Positions 45,344 to 54,614 of a DNA stretch of 64,000 bases are shown here, piece by piece; the stretch's first letter is position 1; each line of letters opens with the position of its first letter. Where the stretch lies: positions 37,518 to 101,517 of the forward strand of contig NZ_JBLWFH010000012.1 in assembly GCF_050306235.1 (NCBI RefSeq). The letters run 5' to 3'. Made by a program: the position numbers and the translations under genes. Source of the stretch: Glaciecola sp947496235 (lineage in GTDB: Bacteria; Pseudomonadota; Gammaproteobacteria; Enterobacterales; Alteromonadaceae). The notes beneath the pieces are model-generated. The model was not told the origin of the DNA, searched no databases, and saw nothing but the letters and a program-made list of their open reading frames with translations.

Positions 45344-46309
45344 TCATTCAAAAGGATTATTTTTAGAAGGTTCCCAGTCTTTATATACCTGACTAATATC
45401 AAAATCTGAAACTGTTTCAGGCATTAATACCTTGGTCCATGTCACACGCGAATCAGATTTTGCACCTTGGCCTGAGTTGTTGGCTTCTTTGTATTCAACT
45501 GTTTCTTCATTGTTTTCATTATCCCAATTGTGCCAACCGACAGGGTGTATATGCTTATCTAATTGACTATTGATAATCATGGTCTTGGCAAATTGACGCC
45601 ATGGCCGGCCTAAATAAACATCTGAAACCTTGTCTGTTGCAGTGAAATGGCAATTGTTGAAAACAAGCCCAAAAGTTTGATTTTCGGGCGTTGATGCCGC
45701 TGTTACATAGGTATTCGATCTTAAGGAATGTATGTTACAATCTTCAAAAACCGCTGTGCCACCACCAAAAATAAAATCGACTGTACCTTCAATATGGCAA
45801 TCTTTGAAGTAGCTACGATGACCTTCACCGGCTACATATACCGTATCTTGAAAGCCCTTTATGGATACATTATAAAAAGCAGCCCTGTCTGCCTCTACAT
45901 GCAGGGCAACAGCTTGTCCTACGGGGCCTGCTGTATTTTCAATGGTTAAATTCGCTGCGGTAAAGTCATTTCCAGCCACCCGCAGAGTATAGGTATGAAA
46001 AGTAGAATTGCGTCCTAAATTGATTTTTTTAAAATGGTCATTGTAGCGAATGATCGTATTTTCTCTGCTTTCACCGACAAGCTTTACCCTTGTATTCCAC
46101 GCATAAAGGTTAACTTTTTCGTTATAAACACCGTTCTTAACTTTTATCGTAATATCATGCCAGGGAAAGGTTTTGGTTGCGTTTATAGCATCTTGAATTG
46201 TTTGATAATCCCCAGTGCCATCTTTTGCTACTGTTAAAAGGGTTTCGTAGGCAACTGCTTTAAAACACAGTACTAAAGTGACAAAAAGTGCAACCATTTG
46301 TCGAGTCAT
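45344..46309 (-). CDS. Secreted pectinesterase (CE8)
   Basis: 321 residues. A signal peptide (QMVALFVTLVLCFKAVA) is followed by the CE8 right-handed beta-helix: LTVAKDGTGDYQTIQDAI, FQDTVYVAGEGHRSYF with the first catalytic Asp, GTVDFIFGGGTAVFEDC with the nucleophile Asp, and YLGRPWRQFAKT with the Arg. It removes methyl esters from pectin. It is divergent from a second pectinesterase gene across a spacer with LacI-type palindromes. Confidence 0.93.
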   Translation of the reverse strand: MTRQMVALFVTLVLCFKAVAYETLLTVAKDGTGDYQTIQDAINATKTFPWHDITIKVKNGVYNEKVNLYAWNTRVKLVGESRENTIIRYNDHFKKINLGRNSTFHTYTLRVAGNDFTAANLTIENTAGPVGQAVALHVEADRAAFYNVSIKGFQDTVYVAGEGHRSYFKDCHIEGTVDFIFGGGTAVFEDCNIHSLRSNTYVTAASTPENQTFGLVFNNCHFTATDKVSDVYLGRPWRQFAKTMIINSQLDKHIHPVGWHNWDNENNEETVEYKEANNSGQGAKSDSRVTWTKVLMPETVSDFDISQVYKDWEPSKNNPFE

Positions 46310-46475
46310 GTTTTATCCTTTTTAAAATTGAAAGAGCAGTATTAACGCTCATATTCATGCAATCAGAAGCTGCGCAACCTTCTAGACCGAATGCGATTTT
46401 CAGGTGAATTTCCCCTTAATACTCATAGATTGCCATGGCTATAAGCATTAACAGCATACTAACAATAAGGCGTTA

Positions 46476-46497
46476 AAATTGCTACCGGTAGCAATTT
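46476..46497. promoter_or_regulatory. LacI-family operator, perfect 22-bp palindrome (pectin cluster)
   Basis: AAATTGCTACC followed by GGTAGCAATTT. The even-length palindrome with a central CG and ACCGGT core is typical of LacI/GalR regulators. It lies 167 bp upstream of the CE8 gene and about 230 bp upstream of the fusion gene. The cognate regulator is not in the window. Confidence 0.75.
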
Positions 46498-46673
46498 GTT
46501 TATCAAAGGTAGAAATAGGAAACGTCTATAGGGTATGTTGTTACTATTCATCATCAAACTTAGCTTGAAATTATTGATTATATTCGTGTAAACAAAGAGT
46601 TAAAGTTTGTATTAGTATTTATATTGTTTAATTGCCATTCCATTTAAAACACAATTAGTGAAATTGTTGCACG

Positions 46674-46695
46674 CAATTGCTACCGGTGGCATAAT
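46674..46695. promoter_or_regulatory. Second LacI-family operator (imperfect copy)
   Basis: CAATTGCTACCGGTGGCATAAT, sharing TTGCTACCGGT.GCA with the perfect copy 198 bp away. Its right end is 35 bp before the start of the pectinesterase-esterase fusion gene. Confidence 0.7.
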
Positions 46696-46730
46696 TTGAT
46701 TTGTTAATTAATTGCTAAAAATGAGTGCGC

Positions 46731-48818
46731 ATGAAAGTTACGAAAAACTGCCTCAGCAAGTTTCTACTGACGTTGCTGTTATGCATAAGCAAATTTAACT
46801 TTGCAAATGCCACATCAAACTATCCTATTGACGCACTAGTCGACAAACAAAATCAGAGTGCATTCCAAAGTATACAAGCGGCTATAGATTCTGCTCCACT
46901 AAACCTGTCTAAACCTTACAGAATTCAGATCGCTGCAGGTGATTATTATGAGAAATTAACAATAGATAAACCATTTATACGTTTGATTGGTGCAGGAGAC
47001 GAGCTTACGCGAATTCATTATGACGATTATGCAGGCAAAAAAGGTGCTAATGGAAAATCTATAGGCACTACAGGATCTGCGACCATCACTGTTAGCGCCA
47101 ATAATTTTAGTGCGCGTCACTTACATATTGAAAATAGTTTTAATTTTCCTCATTACGAAGGGCTAGATATAAACGACCCTGAGCGCGTCTCTGGCATGCA
47201 AGCGGTAGCACTTAAGCTTGCACAAGGCAGCGATAACGCATTATTTTTTGATGTGAAATTCAGTGGCTATCAAGACACTCTGTATACGCACGCAGGGCGA
47301 GCTTTATTTGTGAATTGTACGGTGCAAGGTCATATTGATTTTATTTTTGGTGGTGGAACGGCAATTTTCTTCAAGTCAAATATTGTCACTAGAGCGCGTC
47401 AAACAGATAATCTACCTATAGGCTACATAACTGCGCCTAGCACCAATGTTAACAATCCTTTTGGATTGGTTTTTATTAAGTCTGCGCTAAGTCGTGAACC
47501 TGATGTTGAAGACAACAGTATGGGGTTAGGACGACCTTGGCATCCAACAACAACCTTTCCTGATGGGCGCTATGCGGATCCTAATGCAATTGGTCAAACG
47601 GTGTTTATTGATACTTGGATGGGACAACATATACAGTCTTCACCTTGGCATCCCATGGGCGGTACCGCGAAAAATGGCGACAAGATATTATTTCAACCAG
47701 AAGATTCACGGTTTTACGAGCTAGGTTCTTGGGGACCTGGTGCTGAAGAAAACGCTCATAGAAGACAATTGAGTGAACAAGCACGGAAGACTTTCACTTG
47801 GGGAAATATGCTAGGTGATTGGTATGAGTCAAATGACGAAGTTAAAGAGTTAATTAATACTGCTCAAACTTTAGCGTTTTTTCCTGACCAAGTAGGTCCG
47901 TTTTCTTCTTACAAAATTGCCAATGAATACAATAAGCATAAAGATGCTTTTCCGTTTATTGAACCAGTAAGTTCAACTATCACCAATAGTCAATTAAGCG
48001 CTGAACTGAATCTTGAGTATAAGAAAACAAAAGTACAACCCTTGTTGCTAGATTTAGTGCGAACTAAGGATAATGTGCAAAAACCAGTGGTGATAATGTT
48101 ACATGGCGGCGCTTGGCGTTTTGGTGATAAGTCCCATCATCTTGAAACAGCGCAGTGGTTAGCTGAGCATGGTTATGTAGGAGTAACTATGCAATACACG
48201 TTGTCAAACAAAGGGCTTTACCCTCAAGCGCTAGAAGATTTAAGTGATGCAATTAATTGGCTCAAACAGCACCATAAAGAATATGCAATAGACCCAAATA
48301 AAATAGCCGTTTTAGGTACATCTTCTAGTGGGCATATGGTTAACTTTTATGGTGCATTAACCGCCCATCCTAAAATTAATAGCGCGTATGCGCCTGTCGA
48401 TGCCATTATCAATATTGATGGCGTGGTTGACATGGCATCGCCAGAATCAAGAGTATTTGAAGACAAAGTGGGTAAAACCTCGTATGCAGGTCTTTGGTTA
48501 GGGGGGAGGTACAGACAAGAACCTGCGAGATGGCACGCGGCCTCAGCAACTGAATATTTGGGTGAGCATGTTCCTCCTACCTTGTATGTAAACTCTTCTA
48601 TACCTCGCTTTCATGTGGGAAGAGACAGATTTGTCGCATCCTTAACTGAATACGGGATATATAATGAAGTTCACACTATTGAAAATACACCCCATACATT
48701 TTGGCTTTTCCAACCCTGGGCGAATGAGATGCGACAGATTCTGAAAAATTTTTTAGATAAGGTTTTTTATGATCAAGCGACACAAAACACTACAAAAAAT
48801 AGCAAGGAAACTGATTAA
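46731..48818 (+). CDS. Pectinesterase (CE8) fused to an alpha/beta-hydrolase esterase
   Basis: 695 residues from the ATG at 46731 (an in-frame GTG lies two codons earlier). A signal peptide (KFLLTLLLCISKFNFANA) is followed by a CE8 domain to about residue 380 with GYQDTLYTHAGRALFVNC, GHIDFIFGGGTAIFF and LGRPWHP. From about 430 a BD-FAE/esterase-type alpha/beta-hydrolase begins: VVIMLHGGAWRFGD, the nucleophile Ser in GTSSSGHMV (GxSxS rather than GxSxG), and His in NTPHTFW. This pairs demethylation with probable removal of acetyl or feruloyl groups from pectin. Stop and next start abut (TAAATG). Confidence 0.88.
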   Translation: MKVTKNCLSKFLLTLLLCISKFNFANATSNYPIDALVDKQNQSAFQSIQAAIDSAPLNLSKPYRIQIAAGDYYEKLTIDKPFIRLIGAGDELTRIHYDDYAGKKGANGKSIGTTGSATITVSANNFSARHLHIENSFNFPHYEGLDINDPERVSGMQAVALKLAQGSDNALFFDVKFSGYQDTLYTHAGRALFVNCTVQGHIDFIFGGGTAIFFKSNIVTRARQTDNLPIGYITAPSTNVNNPFGLVFIKSALSREPDVEDNSMGLGRPWHPTTTFPDGRYADPNAIGQTVFIDTWMGQHIQSSPWHPMGGTAKNGDKILFQPEDSRFYELGSWGPGAEENAHRRQLSEQARKTFTWGNMLGDWYESNDEVKELINTAQTLAFFPDQVGPFSSYKIANEYNKHKDAFPFIEPVSSTITNSQLSAELNLEYKKTKVQPLLLDLVRTKDNVQKPVVIMLHGGAWRFGDKSHHLETAQWLAEHGYVGVTMQYTLSNKGLYPQALEDLSDAINWLKQHHKEYAIDPNKIAVLGTSSSGHMVNFYGALTAHPKINSAYAPVDAIINIDGVVDMASPESRVFEDKVGKTSYAGLWLGGRYRQEPARWHAASATEYLGEHVPPTLYVNSSIPRFHVGRDRFVASLTEYGIYNEVHTIENTPHTFWLFQPWANEMRQILKNFLDKVFYDQATQNTTKNSKETD

Positions 48819-49598
48819 ATGAACAAAGGTCGAATTTTAGCTCTGTTAAGTATTTGCTCATTCTTAACCATGTCATTTGTTTTACAAGCAAAAACAACGC
48901 AAATTTTTATGGCGGGTGATTCTACAATGTCAATAAAAGACCCCAAGGATTATCCTGAAACAGGTTGGGGTGTGCCCTTCGCTACTTTCTTTGACGAGTC
49001 TGTAGAAGTGATAAACTTAGCCAAAAATGGACGTAGTACCAGAACCTTTATTTCAGAAGGGCTTTGGCAACAAATAGAAGATAATGTAAAGGCTGAAGAC
49101 ACAGTGTTCATACAATTTGGTCACAATGACCAATCAGAACATAAAAAAGACAGATATACCACGCCTGAAGAATATGAAGCTAATTTGTTGAAAATGATTA
49201 ATATTTCTCAGAAAAAAGAAGCAAATGTTGTTTTGATGACACCTATTTCACGCCGTCACTTTGATGAAGATGGAAGTTTACGCTGGACTCATCCCTATGC
49301 TGACATCGTTAGAAAAATTGCCAAAAATAATGAAAGTGTGACCTTTATTGACATGGAAAAATTAACGCATGATTATATCGTCGCATTAGGAGAAAAAGAT
49401 TCGGCCTTAAGGTTTATGCACATCCAACCCGATTTACATCCAAATTATCCCTATGGTGTGCGGGATAACACGCATTTGAATCGACTGGGCGCGAGAGAAC
49501 TTGCACAAATAGTGTTAACTGAATTAAAGAAAAAACAGCATCCGGTTACAACACAATTAAGAAAGCCAGACCCTAAGCATCTAAAGCTTTCTTATTAA
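48819..49598 (+). CDS. Rhamnogalacturonan acetylesterase (CE12, SGNH hydrolase)
   Basis: 259 residues. A signal peptide (ILALLSICSFLTMSFVLQAK) precedes block I IFMAGDSTMS with the nucleophile Ser, block II Gly in LAKNGRSTRTF, block III FIQFGHNDQSEHKK, and block V DNTHLNRLGA with Asp and His. The order fits CE12 enzymes that deacetylate rhamnogalacturonan I. It starts directly after the stop of the pectinesterase fusion gene, so the pair is co-transcribed. Confidence 0.92.
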   Translation: MNKGRILALLSICSFLTMSFVLQAKTTQIFMAGDSTMSIKDPKDYPETGWGVPFATFFDESVEVINLAKNGRSTRTFISEGLWQQIEDNVKAEDTVFIQFGHNDQSEHKKDRYTTPEEYEANLLKMINISQKKEANVVLMTPISRRHFDEDGSLRWTHPYADIVRKIAKNNESVTFIDMEKLTHDYIVALGEKDSALRFMHIQPDLHPNYPYGVRDNTHLNRLGARELAQIVLTELKKKQHPVTTQLRKPDPKHLKLSY

Positions 49599-49637
49599 TG
49601 CATCTATAAAACGCTTGTGTTGAAAGTAAAGTGCAAA

Positions 49638-49949
49638 CTATTGCACTGCTGCTGTTTGCAGTTGCTCGAAATGGAGTTGACGTGCAATTAATATGGCGCC
49701 GACTTCTGGCTTATGTAAAGCTGGACTTATTCTGTTTACCATGTCTTCACTTAACCAAGGGATGAGCTTGTCAGATAGCCCTCCAATGAATGAAAGTCGT
49801 TGTGGATTATAAGTTGCTATCTGTTGACACAAATGGTCTATGTATGCGGTAGCTTGTTTAATAGAATCTATCGCCTTGTCAAAATCTTCCAGCCTGGCCT
49901 TGCACTTGGTACCGCCGCCATCTATCCCTAAATAATATGTAGTGCTCAA
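49638..49949 (-). pseudogene. N-acetylglucosamine kinase remnant with an internal in-frame deletion
   Basis: 103 residues. It begins with the phosphate-1 loop of BadF/BadG-type GlcNAc kinases (YYLGIDGGGTKCKARLED). It then jumps at about residue 22 directly to the C-terminal part (CQQIATYNPQRLSFIGGLSD, later HKPEVGAILIARQL). Family members are near 300 residues, so some 190-200 residues covering the sugar-binding and catalytic core are missing while the frame is kept. It is 57 bp after the GH20 gene and probably once formed an operon with it. A product would not be active. Confidence 0.8.
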
Positions 49950-50006
49950 AGGCCTTTCCTTATACTTTTTAAAGTAACAACTTTGTTTAGTCCGGTTTTC
50001 ATAGAA

Positions 50007-52628
50007 TTACTGCGTTATTGACTGATATCTGCTGTATACATTTGTGTTAGGGATATTCGCACGGATGATAACATTGCCTTTCACTACGGTTGGCTTGGTA
50101 TACAGCGTCCAATCACCCTCGGCTGTTTTAAATTCCAAATTAAGTCCAACAAAAGGTGAACTTAAATACAATTTTCCATTTTCAATTTTACCGCCAGGTA
50201 ACGGAACTCTAGGCTCTATGCCACTTTCCACGAGATTTGGGAGTGCTTTAGTTGTCAACACATTAGTAAATTCCGCCCAGTCTTTATTCATAGCTTCAAC
50301 TTGCTTAACATCAAAATGATTTGTTTGTGCGCTGTAACTGGTGTTTTGTGCATAAGGTTCAGCCCACTTCGGTGTATGCCAAGCACGCTCTGCCATAGCA
50401 ATAAGGCGCGGGTATAACATGTATTCAGAGCGTTCATCAGAGCGCACAGTTTCACTCCAAAGTTGCCCTTGAATTCCGGTAATGGTTTTATTTGGTTGTA
50501 AGTTAATGTCCTGTTTCGCTTGATAATCATTACCGAATTTGTCTTGCCAGATTTCAGCATGTACCGGTAAATTAAACGGCATGAATTGAAATACTTGATA
50601 ACTGTCGGTATATCTAGAACCCCAGTAATAGCCGGGTTCAACAGGATCTGCTTCATATGGAAAATCGAAATAGAGCACGTCAGGAAGAGATAAAATAACC
50701 TCCCAGTTGTTATTTACCATATCGTGAATTTGATTATGAGTGCCCGAATAAAGTGTGCCCCAAGCATTGGCATGCAGAGGTTCTGGCAAATTGTCGGGAT
50801 TGGCATGGGTTAAACCATCACTCCAAGCTGCAGGCACTATGTTTAAGTTTGCTACCTGATTAGCCACACGCTCGATAAAGTAGGGACCTATTTGATCCAC
50901 AGAATTAATATTTTCAGATTCCGCAATCAAGGCTTTACATGCAGGAGAATCTTTCCATGCACCTGCCGTTTCATCCGCGCCTATGTGATACCGTTCGAGC
51001 TCAACACCGGCTTCTTTATGCATTAAAACTAATCGATTAATAACCTCAGTAATGAATCTGTAAGTTGAAGGCAAACAAGGATTCAACGTATTATCGTTAT
51101 AGTGCTGAATAGATCTATATTCGCTAGTGTCTTCAAATTCAGTTAATAAAAATTCGCGCGCTTTATCCCCTTGCTCTTGGATTAAGTATTTATTGTATCT
51201 TGCATTCATAGACACTATTGCAGCGCGTGAATGGCCAGGCATATCCAATGAAGGGATAATTTCGATATTGCGCGCTTTAGCTACTTGCAGAAGGTGAATG
51301 TAGTCTTGTTTGCTGTAATAGCCGTTATTCTGATTATCTCGATCATTACCGGCGGCAAGTTGAGGCAATAAACAGGTAGTTTCTGATTCATCTAAACAGC
51401 GAAAAGCGCCTACTTCAGTCAGTTCAGGTAGAGAATCTATTTCAAGTCTCCATCCCTCATCATCAGCCAAATGAAAGTGTAATTTATTCATTTTGTAATA
51501 AGCCATTTGATCGAGAAGCTTTAACATGAAATCCATCGACCTAAAGTTTCGAGAGACATCAAGGTGCAAGCCTCTAAATGGCATTGCTGGTTGATCTTGC
51601 AAATTTCCAATCGGAAGTGAACTGGTTTTCTCATCATACAAATGGGCGAGGCTGATCAAACCGTATAATGCTCCTTTAGAATTTGCTGCTTGAAGCTTAA
51701 TATTTTGCTCGGTGATAACTAAGGTATAAGCCTCTTCGGGTAAGTTTTCATCTAGCTGAAAAGATACGGGAATCCCTGTTTCTGAAACATGCATGCCCAT
51801 AGTCTGCAAAGCTTTTATCCCGAAAGACAAAGATTTAAGTTCAGCGGGCAATTTAAGTCCTTGTGTAATCTCGACTCTATGTTGGCTCCACTGAGGATTG
51901 AAAGCTTTTGGAATTATACGATTGGAGACCGACACGGTGGATGTTAATAATTCTGTTACTGGTAATTGAGCATCTCGTTCATAGCGCAAAGCGGGAGTTG
52001 GGACAGGGATATTATCATTATCAGTTCGCATTTGTTGCTGTGGGTTTTCAAATCCCATCGCATGCATAGGTCTAGTGGTTTGAGATCCTTCGATGGTTTG
52101 CTCTGTCGTAGATTGAATAACTTTGGCATCGCCTTTGGCATCCACAAGTAAATAGTTTGGGAAGAGCACAGATTCAGATATCAATGGGCTAGAAAAAACA
52201 AGCGTGATGTTATAGGTTTTACCAGGTTGTAAAGCGTCAGTTTTTGGCGTGATTTGGTGTAAATCACCGTTTAAATGCTTTACTTCAAACTCTTCACTAA
52301 TAACACTTTGTACTGGCACTAGATTACTAAAAAGAATTTTCCAATCCTCAGGCATTTGTTGTTCTAAGGTTAATTGCAACAACATATGGGTGCAGGTGCT
52401 ATTATCATCGGGGCAATCTTGGTCAGCAAAATTATTCACTATACCAACTTTGATTTGCATATTATTTGCGACTTTCGCTAATAATTGCTCACTGGATAGG
52501 ATCGTTGTCGTTTTGTCTTCAGAAGGGGCTTGCTCACATGCCAATAATGCTAACGCAAGACCGCCGGACAAGAGTATTGTCATTACCTTGCGCAACGGCT
52601 GGAAAGTATAGTTATGGGCGTTATGCAT
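50007..52628 (-). CDS. Beta-N-acetylhexosaminidase lipoprotein (GH20)
   Basis: 873 residues from the ATG at 52628, preceded by GGAG at 6 bases. A signal sequence ends in the lipobox LALLAC, so it is a lipoprotein. A carbohydrate-binding CHB_HEX-like domain (about 50-190), a GH20b domain (about 240-350) and the catalytic GH20 barrel (about 355-760) follow. The barrel has FHLADDEGWRLEI, PSLDMPGHSRA and the Asp-Glu catalytic pair in HIGADETAGAW; a small C-terminal domain ends the protein. It releases GlcNAc from chitin oligomers for NagP uptake. Two NagR-type palindromes lie 137 and 200 bp upstream. Confidence 0.94.
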   Translation of the reverse strand: MHNAHNYTFQPLRKVMTILLSGGLALALLACEQAPSEDKTTTILSSEQLLAKVANNMQIKVGIVNNFADQDCPDDNSTCTHMLLQLTLEQQMPEDWKILFSNLVPVQSVISEEFEVKHLNGDLHQITPKTDALQPGKTYNITLVFSSPLISESVLFPNYLLVDAKGDAKVIQSTTEQTIEGSQTTRPMHAMGFENPQQQMRTDNDNIPVPTPALRYERDAQLPVTELLTSTVSVSNRIIPKAFNPQWSQHRVEITQGLKLPAELKSLSFGIKALQTMGMHVSETGIPVSFQLDENLPEEAYTLVITEQNIKLQAANSKGALYGLISLAHLYDEKTSSLPIGNLQDQPAMPFRGLHLDVSRNFRSMDFMLKLLDQMAYYKMNKLHFHLADDEGWRLEIDSLPELTEVGAFRCLDESETTCLLPQLAAGNDRDNQNNGYYSKQDYIHLLQVAKARNIEIIPSLDMPGHSRAAIVSMNARYNKYLIQEQGDKAREFLLTEFEDTSEYRSIQHYNDNTLNPCLPSTYRFITEVINRLVLMHKEAGVELERYHIGADETAGAWKDSPACKALIAESENINSVDQIGPYFIERVANQVANLNIVPAAWSDGLTHANPDNLPEPLHANAWGTLYSGTHNQIHDMVNNNWEVILSLPDVLYFDFPYEADPVEPGYYWGSRYTDSYQVFQFMPFNLPVHAEIWQDKFGNDYQAKQDINLQPNKTITGIQGQLWSETVRSDERSEYMLYPRLIAMAERAWHTPKWAEPYAQNTSYSAQTNHFDVKQVEAMNKDWAEFTNVLTTKALPNLVESGIEPRVPLPGGKIENGKLYLSSPFVGLNLEFKTAEGDWTLYTKPTVVKGNVIIRANIPNTNVYSRYQSITQ

Positions 52629-52764
52629 GTGTTTCTCCATTATTATTCTTGACTATTAGTGCTCAAAGTTTTTCACCATTTGAGGTATCTGAGCAAAATT
52701 GAAACTGAATTTATAGTTGAATTCTATTGCTTTTAATATTACTCGGTAACGGTTTTAAACTAAA

Positions 52765-52780
52765 ATGACAACGTTGTCAT
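52765..52780. promoter_or_regulatory. NagR-type (LacI family) operator
   Basis: ATGACAACGTTGTCAT, a perfect palindrome with the TGACAACGTTGTCA core attributed to NagR in Alteromonadales. It is 137 bp upstream of the GH20 start. Confidence 0.8.
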
Positions 52781-52827
52781 GATGGGTTAAAAAAATACTG
52801 CCTTTACTTTTCCTTTTTTGAGAAGTA

Positions 52828-52843
52828 ATGACAGCGTTGTCAA
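52828..52843. promoter_or_regulatory. NagR-type (LacI family) operator, second copy
   Basis: ATGACAGCGTTGTCAA, two mismatches from a perfect palindrome, centred 63 bp from the first copy. The six-turn spacing would suit DNA looping or cooperative binding. Confidence 0.75.
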
Positions 52844-53367
52844 TATAACTCAACAGTACTATAGGAAAAGGGTAAAGGCAAACCTAAAAACGCATATTTT
52901 CTTTATCTAAAATTGCATATTCCTTTTACTGACCTTTTACTGATTAACGGCCCAGCGTTGCGTTGAAGTACAAACGTTCAATAGGAATAACTAAAGCGCC
53001 TATCATTTCATTTGTAGGTCGTCTAAATGATTGAATTTCTTTGTTTATTTTTGCACATCAAGGTGTGAAGCTTTTGTCGTCGAAATATGTGGGAGCGATC
53101 ATGGCAGTGAAGTAAACCTAAATGACAAAGTTTTAGACGCAGTGTGCTGTGGTCCTGGGAAAATAGCCGTAATTTCACTGCAAGGGAAACTTGTACTAAG
53201 CATTTAAATCAAAGGGCTACTTCCAACTAAAAATGTTTAGGAGACAAAAAGGAAAACCACTTTTTTCAACATGCATAATGCAAAAAGGTTGAGTTCATAC
53301 CGCTTGTAGAATTACAGTGTTGAGCGTATAAAACGCATTTTGATAAAATAATCAGGGACGAAGGTGT

Positions 53368-54450
53368 ATGAATCGTGAATTGAGTTTGGATATTTTTAGA
53401 GGGATTACACTCGCAGCCATGATATTGGTGAACAACCCAGGTTCTTGGTCATATGTTTATGCGCCTCTTTTACATGCAAAATGGCATGGAATTACACCGA
53501 CCGATTTGGTTTTCCCTTTCTTTTTATTCATTGTTGGTGCTGCAATGTTTCATTCATTCCAGCGCATATCGAGTGATTCCATTCCATGGTTTAAAATTGT
53601 AAAACGCACCTTTTTATTATTTTTCATCGGCCTGTTATTAAGGTATTTCCCATTTACTGGAGATCTCAGTGAACTACGTATTATGGGAGTACTGCAGCGT
53701 ATCGCACTATGCTATTGCCTCGGGGCATTTATTGTCTTGTTGTTGCCTAAAGTGCATGTTTGGACAGCGATAGTCATACTTCTGCTAGGATATTTTTTTG
53801 CAATGTCTGCATGGGACCCGACATGGTCATTGGAGAATAATCTAGTCAGAGAAATTGACCTTTTCATTTTTGGACCAGAACATATGTATACCGGCTTTGG
53901 TATTGCGTTTGATCCTGAAGGTTTATTTAGCACATTGCCAGCGACTGCGACTTTGCTTTTAGGTTATAAAACCAGTGCGATCTTATCTAAAGTGCCACCT
54001 AAACTGAACAAGATATTTTTCTTACTTGTGTGGGCGGTTATAGCCGCAAGCATTGCCTTGGTATGGAGAGAATGGCAACCGATTAACAAACCGCTGTGGA
54101 CCGGAAGTTACGTGTTGATTACCGCCGCATGTGCCTGGGGGTTGCTAATATTTATATTAATTACCGAGAAGCTTCCGATATTTCGCCAAGTTTTTCATGT
54201 TGCCCAGATATTCGGCAGTAATCCATTGTTTATTTACGTACTGTCGGGCGTAGTAGCAATTAGTTTATCCCGTTTAATTCATGTGCCTTTTGATGGTGAG
54301 ACAATCAGTGCCTACCATGCATTATTTCGCATATTTGCCAGTGTAATGTCACCATACAATGCTTCGCTTTTATTTGCGCTAGTGATTGTATTTTTTCACC
54401 TTTTAGTGGCTCTGTGGCTTTATAAACGAAATATATATATAAAAATTTAA
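53368..54450 (+). CDS. nagX: NagX-like inner-membrane acyltransferase family protein (DUF5009/HGSNAT-like)
   Basis: 360 residues with about ten membrane helices. N-terminal RELSLDIFRGITLAAMILVN, WHGITPTDLVFPFFLFIVG and LRIMGVLQRIALCY are typical of NagX and of heparan-alpha-glucosaminide N-acetyltransferase relatives. NagX occurs in GlcNAc/chitin clusters of Alteromonadales next to nagP; its activity is not settled. The neighbours here (GH20, nagP, NagR sites) match that setting. Confidence 0.88.
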   Translation: MNRELSLDIFRGITLAAMILVNNPGSWSYVYAPLLHAKWHGITPTDLVFPFFLFIVGAAMFHSFQRISSDSIPWFKIVKRTFLLFFIGLLLRYFPFTGDLSELRIMGVLQRIALCYCLGAFIVLLLPKVHVWTAIVILLLGYFFAMSAWDPTWSLENNLVREIDLFIFGPEHMYTGFGIAFDPEGLFSTLPATATLLLGYKTSAILSKVPPKLNKIFFLLVWAVIAASIALVWREWQPINKPLWTGSYVLITAACAWGLLIFILITEKLPIFRQVFHVAQIFGSNPLFIYVLSGVVAISLSRLIHVPFDGETISAYHALFRIFASVMSPYNASLLFALVIVFFHLLVALWLYKRNIYIKI

Positions 54451-54515
54451 TCGCTGTAAGGGTAATTAACATTATTCGTTCCACATGTTGCAACTGATAA
54501 TTAATTACTTTATAT

Positions 54516-54539
54516 TGGAATGACAACGTTGTCATTCCA
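54516..54539. promoter_or_regulatory. NagR-type operator upstream of nagP, perfect 24-bp palindrome
   Basis: TGGAATGACAAC followed by GTTGTCATTCCA, containing the same TGACAACGTTGTCA core as the GH20-side sites. It lies 75 bp before the nagP start, so nagP has its own regulated promoter. Confidence 0.85.
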
Positions 54540-54614
54540 TGTGTCAATAAATACTTTTGTCGTTACTAAACGCTAAAGTCATAATTACAAAATGGATAAA
54601 TACTTGGATAATTT

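Larger units (their letters stand above)
46310..46730. other. Divergent promoter region of the pectin genes
   Basis: 421 bp, AT-rich and without a gene. It holds two related LacI-type palindromes, at 46476-46497 and 46674-46695. Confidence 0.8.
52641..53367. other. Long divergent spacer with NagR-type operators and a possible gene remnant
   Basis: About 730 bp. Two NagR-type palindromes lie near the GH20 side (52765-52780, 52828-52843). A 58-codon plus-strand frame (53031-53207), starting only at TTG, encodes protein-like sequence ending DKVLDAVCCGPGKIAVISLQ and a few more residues. I do not recognise it; it may be the tail of a lost gene. Nothing else convincing was seen. Confidence 0.55.

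Noticed and set aside
49843..49858. ACACAAATGGTCTATG-like sequence as another RutR site
   Set aside because: Only one half-site is present and it is inside the kinase remnant.
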